A stretch of 64,000 bases of DNA, taken from positions 1 to 64,000 of the forward strand of contig NZ_FOQO01000006.1 of NCBI RefSeq assembly GCF_900113765.1. Direction: 5' to 3'. Of the stretch, positions 15,163-23,049 are shown piece after piece. The position numbers were made by a program, and so were the translations under genes. Position 1 is the stretch's first letter; each line of letters begins with the position of its first letter. The notes beneath the pieces were generated by a model. That model was not told where the DNA came from. It searched no databases and was given only the letters and a program-made list of their open reading frames with translations. The DNA comes from Parapedobacter indicus. GTDB taxonomy: Bacteria > Bacteroidota > Bacteroidia > Sphingobacteriales > Sphingobacteriaceae.

Positions 15163-16427
15163 TTCAGTTCCTTTGCCACGCGTTGCGCTTCTTTCATCAC
15201 ACGGAAAAAATTACCGCCCCAGATTTTTCGGATGTCTTCTTCGCTATAACCGCGCTTTACCAATTCATAGGTAATGTTGCCAGCTTCACTCACATCGTAC
15301 ATTCCCCTAACACCACCACCGCCATTCAAATCAGCACCGATACCCACATAATCAACTCCCACCAGCTCAACGATGTGATCAATATGATCTGCCACTTGTT
15401 GCAGGGTAGCCAACACGGTCGGATAGTTTGTATTGATTTCCTGCAAAGCAGCGCTTCTCGCTTCCCGCTCTGCGTCTGTCAATTCATTTACCCGCGGATA
15501 TTTTTTCTGAAGTGCTTTCATCGCGGCTACACGTTTGGGATTTTCGCTCTTTAGGTAACCGGTGTACATGTTCATCTGGATCACCCCACCTTTTGCTGCC
15601 AGTGCCTTGATCATCTCGTCCGACAGGTTGCGTCGATGCCCATATAGGGCTCTTGCAGAACTATGGGAGGCCACAATGGGTGCTTTTGACAGCGCTAGGC
15701 AATCCCAAAAAGTTTCATCTGAAGTATGCGAAATATCCACCAACATGCCCAGCCGGTTCATTTCCTTGACGACTTCTTCGCCGAACGCACTCAACCCATG
15801 ATGTTCTGCACCCTTGGGATCGGTGGATGAGTCGCAGATATCGTTGTTACGCGTGTGCGACAACGTCATATACCGCGCCCCCCAATCGTAATACGTTTTG
15901 AGTAACGAAAGGTCACGCCCGATGGCCCATCCGTTTTCAACACCAATAAATACGGCACGCTTCCCTTCCTTTTCCAGCGCATAGGCGTCTTCGGGCGTAG
16001 TGGCAAGCCCGGCTAGATCCGGATGATCTGCGACATTTCGGTGAATAACGTCAAACAGTACTTTAGCCCGTCTTTTCGCAGCTGCATTACCGGAATCCGT
16101 ACGGGGTCCCTGCCCCAAATACACTGCAAAAAATAGTGCGTCCATGCCTCCCTGCTTCATTCTCGGAAAATCAACACGCGACCCGGTAGTCCGCGAATTA
16201 TGCGTTTTTGACAGATCGAAGCGGGGGTGTGAAACCATATACATGGGTACATCCGCATGTGTGTCCAATGTCAGAACCGCGGCATGAATTTCAGCTGCTT
16301 TTGCCTTAATCGCCGGGTCATCGTACGTTTGCGAAGAAACAGGGCAAGCCGCCAGCATTAAACTGCTGAGTGCCATGGAAAAGGCGAAATAGCCTTTTGC
16401 TACCGACGGTAATTTAGCAGATTTCAT
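15144..16427 (-). CDS. Membrane dipeptidase, peptidase family M19
   Basis: About 427 residues from the ATG at 16427, which starts a signal sequence (FSMALSSLMLAACPVSSQ, with a lipobox-like LAAC). The renal-dipeptidase metal ligands are visible: the HxD motif in LDTHADVPMY, the bridging Glu in GVENGWAIG, SHTRNND, DISHTSDETFWD, ASHSSARALYGHRRNL and the late Asp in VDYVGIGADLNGGGG. It hydrolyses dipeptides, including D-amino-acid-containing ones in some members, outside the cytoplasm. The size is usual for the family with an insertion around 280-320. It is divergent from a TetR regulator with operator-like palindromes between them. Confidence 0.93.
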   Translation of the reverse strand: MKSAKLPSVAKGYFAFSMALSSLMLAACPVSSQTYDDPAIKAKAAEIHAAVLTLDTHADVPMYMVSHPRFDLSKTHNSRTTGSRVDFPRMKQGGMDALFFAVYLGQGPRTDSGNAAAKRRAKVLFDVIHRNVADHPDLAGLATTPEDAYALEKEGKRAVFIGVENGWAIGRDLSLLKTYYDWGARYMTLSHTRNNDICDSSTDPKGAEHHGLSAFGEEVVKEMNRLGMLVDISHTSDETFWDCLALSKAPIVASHSSARALYGHRRNLSDEMIKALAAKGGVIQMNMYTGYLKSENPKRVAAMKALQKKYPRVNELTDAEREARSAALQEINTNYPTVLATLQQVADHIDHIVELVGVDYVGIGADLNGGGGVRGMYDVSEAGNITYELVKRGYSEEDIRKIWGGNFFRVMKEAQRVAKELNYFPRR

Positions 16428-16453
16428 GCAATAAAGGTAAATAAAAGATAACA

Positions 16454-16502
16454 TGACATCAATATGTCACACAAATGAGAAATTAGTCTTTATTTTGTGA
16501 CA
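16454..16502. promoter_or_regulatory. Cluster of TGTCA/TGACA operator-like dyads
   Basis: TGACAT-CAAT-ATGTCA (16454-16469) is a perfect dyad. It shares a half-site with a second, wider one, TGTCACACAAA (16465-16475) against TTTTGTGACA (16493-16502). The cluster lies between the divergent starts of the dipeptidase (16427) and the TetR gene (16518), the normal place for a TetR operator. Confidence 0.45.
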
Positions 16503-16517
16503 CAAAACAACAACGCC

Positions 16518-17072
16518 ATGCAGGATACCAGGCAAAAAATCATTGATGCAGCAATCAGCGTTTTCAATGACGATCCATCGGCCGCATTGGAGCGGGTCGC
16601 CGATAAGGTTCCCGTCACCCGTCGGACGCTCCACCGGTATTTCAATGATCGGAATGATTTATTAACTGCGTGCAGCCACGACATCCGTAAACGATGCAGT
16701 GAAGCGATGGATCAAGTGTTCCAACAGCCTTTGGAACTGATTGTGCAACTGGAGCAGGCGCTTTACGCTGCAATAGACTGCGGTGCTAAATACGCATTCT
16801 TCCATAAACTACATGGCAGTGAAGGTCATAGGCACCAACACAACAACAACGACTGCGCCACCTATGACGCCATGCACGAGCGCCTTCTTCAATTCATCGT
16901 TCAGTTACAGGACGCAGGCATCGTTACCAAACACGTTACCGCAGCATGGATCTGCGACTTTTTCACCGGTGTGGTTAACACCGCTGTAAAGGCACTCGCC
17001 TCCGGTACGGTTGCCGAACAAAGTCAAAAGCAATTTGCCTGGTTTTCATTTAGTAACGGGATTAGAGGATAG
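16518..17072 (+). CDS. TetR/AcrR-family transcriptional regulator
   Basis: 184 residues from the ATG at 16518; a GTG at 16497 is possible but lies inside the operator-like dyad. The N-terminal helix-turn-helix is RQKIIDAAISVFNDDPSAALERVADKVPVTRRTLHRYFNDRNDLL. The C-terminal ligand domain is not recognisable to a specific inducer. It lies 29 bases upstream of the flavoprotein gene on the same strand, so it probably regulates that gene, itself and possibly the divergent dipeptidase. Confidence 0.88.
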   Translation: MQDTRQKIIDAAISVFNDDPSAALERVADKVPVTRRTLHRYFNDRNDLLTACSHDIRKRCSEAMDQVFQQPLELIVQLEQALYAAIDCGAKYAFFHKLHGSEGHRHQHNNNDCATYDAMHERLLQFIVQLQDAGIVTKHVTAAWICDFFTGVVNTAVKALASGTVAEQSQKQFAWFSFSNGIRG

Positions 17073-17101
17073 AGACAATCACCGTCATCAATTATTCAAT
17101 C

Positions 17102-18019
17102 ATGGAAAATAACTCTTTTTTTGAAGTAGTCATTATAGGCGGAAGCTACGCTGGATTAGCTGCCGGAATGGCGTTAGGCCGCGCCCTGCGCCGGGTGCTC
17201 ATTATCGACGGGGGCAAACCCTGTAATGCGCAGACACCTCATTCACATAATTTCCTTACCCACGATGGCCATACACCGGCACACATCACCGCATTAGGGC
17301 GGGAACAGGTGCTTGCTTATCCCTCGGTAACGTTGGTAACAGACGAAGTACGTAATGTAACCGGCGTCGACCGGGATTTCCAGATTGAAATGACGTCCGG
17401 AAAACGAGTAAATGCCCAGAAGGTATTGTTTGCCACCGGAATCAAAGACCAACTCCCTGAAATAGAAGGCATCAAAGACTGCTGGGGGATATCTGCCATC
17501 CACTGTCCTTATTGTCATGGTTACGAATACCGTGATATGCCGACAGGCCTTCTTGTCAATGGAGAAATGGCTTTCGAAAAAGCACGGCTGATCCATCACT
17601 GGACGAAGCAATTAACATTGTTTACGAATGGCAAAAGCACGCTTAACCCGACACACACGAATCAGCTTTCTGCCAGCGGGATCGCCATCGTCGAAACGCC
17701 GGTACGGCAAATTGCACATACCGGCGGATTCTTAACCCACGTAATACTATCAGACGAAACCACCGTATCCTTGAAAGCGCTTTATGTTTCAGCTCCTTTT
17801 GTACAGCATTGCCCGATTCCTGAAACATTGGGTTGCGAACTCCTGCCAAGCGGACACCTCAAAGTAGACGACTTCCAACGAACCACTGTGCCGGGCATCT
17901 TTGCAGCGGGCGATAATGCTGTGAAATTTAGAAGCGTAGCATTGGCGGTGGCTACAGGTACTGGCGCTGGGGCTTTCATTAACCACGAGCTGATTGAGAG
18001 CGGTTATACGAAAACGTAA
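17102..18019 (+). CDS. Thioredoxin-reductase-like FAD/NAD(P)-dependent oxidoreductase
   Basis: 305 residues. The FAD motif is VVIIGGSYAGLAAGMALGRA, followed by LIIDGGKPCNAQTPHSHNFLTHDG. The redox pair appears as HCPYCHGYEYRD (near 135-147), and the second FAD motif as VPGIFAAGDNAVKFRSVALAVATG. The NAD(P)-binding region (GLLVNGEMAFEKARL) lacks a clean GxGxxG, which is common in this subgroup. It would reduce a disulfide or small electrophile in the cytosol. It probably forms an operon with the TetR regulator. Bases 17697-17732 are nearly identical to the terminator hairpin at 20947-20982. Confidence 0.88.
   Translation: MENNSFFEVVIIGGSYAGLAAGMALGRALRRVLIIDGGKPCNAQTPHSHNFLTHDGHTPAHITALGREQVLAYPSVTLVTDEVRNVTGVDRDFQIEMTSGKRVNAQKVLFATGIKDQLPEIEGIKDCWGISAIHCPYCHGYEYRDMPTGLLVNGEMAFEKARLIHHWTKQLTLFTNGKSTLNPTHTNQLSASGIAIVETPVRQIAHTGGFLTHVILSDETTVSLKALYVSAPFVQHCPIPETLGCELLPSGHLKVDDFQRTTVPGIFAAGDNAVKFRSVALAVATGTGAGAFINHELIESGYTKT
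17697..17732. repeat. Intragenic copy of a hairpin repeat shared with 20947-20982
   Basis: This stretch differs from the intergenic hairpin at 20947-20982 at only three or four positions over 36 bases. Its arms CGCCGGTA and TACCGGCG form a perfect 8-bp stem. It lies in frame within the flavoprotein gene (residues ETPVRQIAHTGGF), and no insertion relative to the family is obvious there. Confidence 0.6.
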
Positions 18020-18060
18020 CAACAAGCTCGCTTTTTCTTCCAATAATGGTAAACTTGCAT

Positions 18061-18068
18061 TATGTTTG
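18061..18068 (+). promoter_or_regulatory. Putative -7 box for the M16 peptidase pair
   Basis: TATGTTTG fits TAnnTTTG. It contains the in-frame ATG at 18062, which is therefore unlikely to be the start; the ATGs at 18104 and 18122 lie in the expected leader distance. Confidence 0.4.
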
Positions 18069-18121
18069 GTCAGCGTGTAGGCGCTTTTAACGGTAAGTCA
18101 CATATGAATATAGTTTCGCAA

Positions 18122-19459
18122 ATGAAAAAAATCCTATCCATCACTGCGTTTTTCGGCCTGCTACTTTGCAAAGGAGTCGTGGCAGATGCGCAAAGTCGCA
18201 TTGAATTCAAGGAATTCAAGCTAAAAAACGGCCTTACAGTACTCATGCACCGGGATCATACAACGCCGATTGTGGCCGTATCGGTGATGTACCATGTGGG
18301 CTCAAAAAATGAAAATCCTGAACGGACAGGGTTTGCACATTTCTTCGAGCATCTACTTTTCGAAGGTACCGAAAATATCGGGCGCGGTGAATTCATGAAA
18401 AAAATTGAATCCATTGGCGGTACGCTCAATGCATACACCACAAACGACATCACCTACTATCACGAGGTAGTCCCCGCCAATTACCTGGAAACCGCGCTTT
18501 ACATGGAGAGCGAACGTATGCTCCATGCCAAAATAGACACTGTAGGTGTAGAAACACAGCGTAATGTGGTAAAGGAGGAAATGCGCCAACGGTATGACAA
18601 CCAACCTTATGGTACGATTCTGCGGGAAACCTTCAAACGTTCGCATCGGGTGCATCCCTATCACTGGCCCGTCATCGGCTCGCTCGATCATCTGAATGCA
18701 GCCACGCTTGATGAATTCATGCAATTTTACCGCACCTATTATGTACCGAACAACGCCGTGCTTTCCATAGCGGGCGACATCGACTATGCCCAGGCCGAAA
18801 CCTGGATACGGGCATACTTTTCCGAGATACCGGTCGGTATTGGAACCATCAACCGGCCCAACATAACCGAGCCGAAACGCACGCAGGAAATAAAGGATGT
18901 GGTATACGACAACATCCAGCTGCCCGCCGTGGTACTAGCTTATAATCTCCCCTCGAAAAAGCACCGCGACTCGTACGCGCTGAACATGCTCTCCACCTAT
19001 CTGACCGGCGGAAACAGTTCGCTGCTGACGAAAGAGCTGGTGGATAAGCAGCAGAAAGCCGTGGCAGTAGCCGCATTCCCGCTCGACCTTGAAGACGGTG
19101 GGGTATTCCTCGCCTATGCTGTTGCCAACATGGGCATATCAGCAGATACGGTGCAGCGGGCGCTTGATGAACAGATTGAAAAGGTCATTGCCAGCGGCAT
19201 CTCGGAAACCGATTTTCAGAAATTGCAGGCACAGACAGAAAATGACGTGGTTAGCCGTCATGCTTCGGTGGCGGGAATCGCCGAAAGCCTGGCCGAGGCC
19301 AAGACCTTCTTCGGCGATGCCGACGAAGTAAACCACGAAATGGAGAAATACAATAAAGTGACGCGCGAAGATATCCAACGGGTAGCAAAGCAATACCTGG
19401 CCCAGGAAGGCCGTGTGGTATTGTATTACCTACCAAAATCTGAAGAACCGAAACAATAA
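18122..19459 (+). CDS. M16-family zinc peptidase, catalytically intact subunit
   Basis: About 445 residues from the ATG at 18122, which starts a signal peptide (MKKILSITAFFGLLLCKGVVADAQ); ATGs at 18104 and 18062 are alternatives. The inverted zinc motif HxxEH is present in FAHFFEHLLFEGTEN, with the downstream zinc Glu in RNVVKEEMRQRYD. The second half carries the M16 C-terminal domain (VVLAYNLPSKKHRDSYALNMLSTYL). Exported M16 peptidases of this size work as heterodimers with an inactive partner, here encoded 32 bases downstream. Periplasmic processing of peptides or proteins is likely. Confidence 0.93.
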   Translation: MKKILSITAFFGLLLCKGVVADAQSRIEFKEFKLKNGLTVLMHRDHTTPIVAVSVMYHVGSKNENPERTGFAHFFEHLLFEGTENIGRGEFMKKIESIGGTLNAYTTNDITYYHEVVPANYLETALYMESERMLHAKIDTVGVETQRNVVKEEMRQRYDNQPYGTILRETFKRSHRVHPYHWPVIGSLDHLNAATLDEFMQFYRTYYVPNNAVLSIAGDIDYAQAETWIRAYFSEIPVGIGTINRPNITEPKRTQEIKDVVYDNIQLPAVVLAYNLPSKKHRDSYALNMLSTYLTGGNSSLLTKELVDKQQKAVAVAAFPLDLEDGGVFLAYAVANMGISADTVQRALDEQIEKVIASGISETDFQKLQAQTENDVVSRHASVAGIAESLAEAKTFFGDADEVNHEMEKYNKVTREDIQRVAKQYLAQEGRVVLYYLPKSEEPKQ

Positions 19460-19491
19460 CCGAGTGTTTTTCACTGCTAACAAACAAAGAC

Positions 19492-20922
19492 ATGAAGAAA
19501 ATCAGTATATTTCTATTCGCTTTAGCCGGTACCTGCGCCACCGCTTTCGCGCAAGTAGACCGCAGCAAATACCCCGAGCCTGGCCCGGCTCCGCAAATTA
19601 ACATCGGCGATCCGGTTACATTCACACTGGATAACGGCCTGAAAGTGTTTGTCGTGGAAAATCATAAGCTGCCACGGGTGACCTATTCGCTCATGATTGA
19701 CCGCGATCCCATCCTGGAAGGGGATAAGGCGGGGCTTACATCCCTCGCAGGCGATATGCTCATGGGCGGTACCACCACCCGCAGTAAAGAGGAGCTCGAT
19801 GAGGCCATCGACCGTATCGGAGCCCGCATAAATGCGACTTCTACCTCAGCCAGTGCATCTTCACTGAAAAAGTACAACGGGCAGCTACTCGAACTGTTTG
19901 CCGACGTCCTTTTCAATCCTGCCTTCCCTCAACCCGAACTCGATAAGCTGAAAAAGCAACTTATCTCATCGCTTGCAGCGGCAAAGGACGATCCCAACAG
20001 CATTGTCGGCGTCGTGCGCAATGCGGCAATGTACGGAAAAGATCATCCCTATGGGGAAACGGAGACGGAAAAGACCGTACAAAACCTAGCGGTAGCGGAT
20101 TTTAAAAACTATTACAACACCTATTTCAAACCGAATGTCGCTTATCTGGCCATCGTTGGAGACATCACGGTGACCGAAGCTAAGCAACTAATAAGCACGT
20201 ATTTTACCGACTGGCAAAAAGGAGAAGTACCCAAACACGAATGGTTTGTTCCCCAATCGCCGCAAGGAAATAGGATAGTACTGGTAAACCGCCCTGCGAG
20301 CGCCCAATCCGTTATCAACGTAGGCTATCCACTGGCGCTGAAACCCAACAATCCGGATGTCATTGCCGTCAATGTGGTAAGCCGCGTGCTTGGCGGTGGC
20401 TCTTCCGGGCGTTTATTCCTCAACCTCCGGGAAGACAAAGGGTACACATACGGTGCCTACGGAGGCATCACGCCGGACGAACTGGTGGCCAGACTCAACG
20501 CCAGTGCTTCCGTGCGCAATTCCGTGACCGACAGCGCCACCGGTGAATTTATCCACGAATTGAACCGGATCGGGAAGAAGACCATCACACAGGAGGAACT
20601 TGACCTCGCCAAGGCCGCCCTCGCCGGCAGCTTCGGCCGGTCGCTTGAAGATCCTTCCACCATTGCCCGGTTTGCCATCAATACGGAACTGCAGCAGTTA
20701 CCGAAAGACTACTATAAAAACTACCTCAAAAACATGGATAGCCTCACATTGACCCAGGTAAACGATATGGCCGCCAAGTACGTGCGTGGCGATAACCTGC
20801 AGATTACCATTGTGGGGAAAACAGACGATTTTGCCGACCGGATGAGCGCATTTGGCAAGGTGCAATTTTATACGACTACTGGCGACCCGGAAGTGATTAT
20901 CAACGGGGGGGAAGATCAGTGA
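19492..20922 (+). CDS. M16-family peptidase-like protein, inactive partner subunit
   Basis: 476 residues with a signal peptide (MKKISIFLFALAGTCATAFAQ). Aligned on TFTLDNGLKVFVVENHKLPRVTYSL it is an M16 protein, but where the zinc motif should be it reads GLTSLAGDMLMGGTTTRS, so the HxxEH residues are gone. The C-terminal half keeps the substrate-binding Arg/Tyr segment LFLNLREDKGYTYGAYGGI typical of the non-catalytic subunit. Together with the upstream gene it matches the two-component M16 arrangement seen widely in bacteria. It is followed by a strong hairpin terminator. Confidence 0.92.
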   Translation: MKKISIFLFALAGTCATAFAQVDRSKYPEPGPAPQINIGDPVTFTLDNGLKVFVVENHKLPRVTYSLMIDRDPILEGDKAGLTSLAGDMLMGGTTTRSKEELDEAIDRIGARINATSTSASASSLKKYNGQLLELFADVLFNPAFPQPELDKLKKQLISSLAAAKDDPNSIVGVVRNAAMYGKDHPYGETETEKTVQNLAVADFKNYYNTYFKPNVAYLAIVGDITVTEAKQLISTYFTDWQKGEVPKHEWFVPQSPQGNRIVLVNRPASAQSVINVGYPLALKPNNPDVIAVNVVSRVLGGGSSGRLFLNLREDKGYTYGAYGGITPDELVARLNASASVRNSVTDSATGEFIHELNRIGKKTITQEELDLAKAALAGSFGRSLEDPSTIARFAINTELQQLPKDYYKNYLKNMDSLTLTQVNDMAAKYVRGDNLQITIVGKTDDFADRMSAFGKVQFYTTTGDPEVIINGGEDQ

Positions 20923-20946
20923 CAAAGAATTAAAATAAAGAGCAAC

Positions 20947-20982
20947 CGCCGGTATGGCAAATTGTACATACCGGCGGTTTCG
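20947..20982. terminator. Strong hairpin between convergent M16 and SusD genes
   Basis: CCGCCGGTATG and CATACCGGCGG form an 11-bp perfect stem, extended by an A-T on each side, about 25 bases after the M16 stop. It could serve both convergent genes. A nearly identical sequence lies inside the flavoprotein gene at 17697-17732. Confidence 0.65.
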
Positions 20983-21036
20983 GGCCGAGGTAAATAGATT
21001 CCCAGCAATGCGTTTACGCACCGCTTCTACACCTAA

Positions 21037-23028
21037 CTAATCCTCCGTCTTATCCTCATCGGCCACGGCGTCCTCCCAATTATCCCATTTGGGGGTATTG
21101 GGATTATAACCGTCGTATCCATAATTCTGGCTCAGTTCACCTTTATTGTTGGCGGTGATTGCTGCATAAGGAATCGGCCAGTACATATTCTTTTTATCCA
21201 TGGTGTAGTTAGGGTTGCTATTACCCGTAGCGTTAATCTGAATCGGGCCTTTGTTATACATACTATAATTTACAATGCGTTGATACCAATAGCTTCCGCC
21301 TTGCGAATCTGTACCGCTTTGCTGGTCAAACGTTTCGAGGTTGTACGTATTACCCCATTCATCGGGTTGACCACTCCGGGCCAGGCAGAGGGAAACACGT
21401 TTCAATTCCACATTGCGCCATTCTTCCCAGTATAGTTCACGGGCGCGCTCGTTCATAATGTCACCGATCGTAACCGTACCCTGATACAATTGGCTTGCCT
21501 TTGCACGTTCCCTCAGCGCGTTCAAATCGTCCTTAATGGTACCGTCGGCCGGATTCAGGTAATACTTGGCTTCTGCCCGAAGGAGATACGCCTCTGCCAA
21601 ACGGTAGAGGTACCAGTCTGCATTTCCTCCGTTTGTTGCGCCGCGAAGACCGTCGGAGCCGGTTATATTCGCTTCATTCACCGGATCGTCTAAGAACAAT
21701 TTGTAGTGTGGAACGTCAAACCAACGGCGGATCGTGTCGCTGCACAACAAGGCACCATTGTCTGGATTGAACAGCGTAACCGGGTTTCCAAATTCCGAGG
21801 ATTCTTTGTTATTGACGCGGTAATCTTCCATGCGCACCCAATTGCCCACTTCTGAATTGTGGCGTAAATCCGTTTCATCCATCACACCATTGACGCGCCA
21901 CATGGCATGGGTATGAAAATACGTGGGGCGAAACGTAGCAATACCACGGCCAAATGCCCGCATATAATCATAATTCGGATTGTAATCGGCCTGGCTGCGC
22001 CGGATGTTCAACAGGGCTTGCTTGCCATCCTTTGTTTGCACCCTCCCGTCAAAAAGAAAAGGATATAGGATGCGCATTGTCAGCATTTTCACGAATGCTT
22101 CTGCATCTGCACCCCGATTGGGCATGCCCATGATAACCTCCCGATTGGATGCGATCAACTTGTTTTCAGCACGGTGCAAATCCCAGATCACATTACGCGT
22201 GATCGGCCAAGTCTCCGGTTCACCTCCATCATTGAACGTTCCGAAATTATCCCGCATCAGCGAATAGCCTGATTGGTCAATTAAGATATCGGTTTGTTCT
22301 TTGGCTTTGGCGTATTCTCCTGTTGCCAGGTAGCATTTGGTTAGCAACATGCGGCAAGCTCCTTTATTGATCATACCGGTCAGACCCATATCCTTCTGAT
22401 CAGGCACCCACTGCACGGCAAGCTCCATATCCCGGGTGATCATTTGCAGAATCGCATCACGCTTGGTACTGCGGTAATTTTGCTTAGGCACCTCCGACAC
22501 TTTCGTGATCAGCGGTATGTCTCCAAATTCAAATACCAACGCCATGTAGCGGAAGGCACGGTGAAAATATGCTCTGCCCTTGTAAGCATTTTTCGTTTCG
22601 TCATCCAAGCTTTCCACCTGATCAACAAATTGGATAATGGTATTTGCATACATAATCCCTTTATAAGTTTCTTCCCAAAGATACCAGATGCTATTGGTCC
22701 GATCGAGGTTCTGGTAAGACGTTTCACTGGTGGGCGTGAGCATATTGGCTATGTCGCATAGCATGTTACGTTTGTCCGTTGCGCTAGCCACCATCAGTTC
22801 AGAAAAGATGTATTCCGTTCCGAGTGTCAGCATTTCATTGTGATCCGTTGCCCAATATCCTTTGAGATGACGGTCACATATGGCCATGGCCGACATCAAT
22901 CCCGACTCGGTGCTGAACGTGGCATTCGGCTCGTAAAACGACAGCGGATTGGGTTTCAGGAAATCTTTTGAACAACTATTCATTATTAGGACGCCTCCCG
23001 TAAAAAAGGCTACAATAAATTTCTTCAT
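21037..23028 (-). CDS. SusD/RagB-family outer-membrane nutrient-binding lipoprotein
   Basis: 663 residues from the ATG at 23028 (the longer frame would start at a GTG). The lipoprotein signal ends LIMNSCSKDFLKPNPLS. SusD features are TPTSETSYQNLDRTNSIWYLWEETYKGIMYANTII, AYFHRAFRYMALVFEFGDIPLI, the TPR-like helices, and a C-terminal RLAEAYLLRAEAKYYL ... NERARELYWEEWRNVELKRV. It binds glycans or oligosaccharides at the cell surface and delivers them to the SusC partner, whose gene lies just upstream. No enzymes flank this pair, so the substrate cannot be guessed. Confidence 0.95.
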   Translation of the reverse strand: MKKFIVAFFTGGVLIMNSCSKDFLKPNPLSFYEPNATFSTESGLMSAMAICDRHLKGYWATDHNEMLTLGTEYIFSELMVASATDKRNMLCDIANMLTPTSETSYQNLDRTNSIWYLWEETYKGIMYANTIIQFVDQVESLDDETKNAYKGRAYFHRAFRYMALVFEFGDIPLITKVSEVPKQNYRSTKRDAILQMITRDMELAVQWVPDQKDMGLTGMINKGACRMLLTKCYLATGEYAKAKEQTDILIDQSGYSLMRDNFGTFNDGGEPETWPITRNVIWDLHRAENKLIASNREVIMGMPNRGADAEAFVKMLTMRILYPFLFDGRVQTKDGKQALLNIRRSQADYNPNYDYMRAFGRGIATFRPTYFHTHAMWRVNGVMDETDLRHNSEVGNWVRMEDYRVNNKESSEFGNPVTLFNPDNGALLCSDTIRRWFDVPHYKLFLDDPVNEANITGSDGLRGATNGGNADWYLYRLAEAYLLRAEAKYYLNPADGTIKDDLNALRERAKASQLYQGTVTIGDIMNERARELYWEEWRNVELKRVSLCLARSGQPDEWGNTYNLETFDQQSGTDSQGGSYWYQRIVNYSMYNKGPIQINATGNSNPNYTMDKKNMYWPIPYAAITANNKGELSQNYGYDGYNPNTPKWDNWEDAVADEDKTED

Positions 23029-23049
23029 ATCATTCACATTAATAAGCGG

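Noticed and set aside
18062..18121. Upstream ATG start for the first M16 peptidase
   Set aside because: It lies within a TAnnTTTG box and would place about 20 residues ahead of a good signal peptide.
19492..20922. Second M16 gene as a pseudogene because HxxEH is absent
   Set aside because: The frame is intact and full length, with the conserved R/Y segment in the C-terminal half; inactive partners are normal in two-subunit M16 enzymes.
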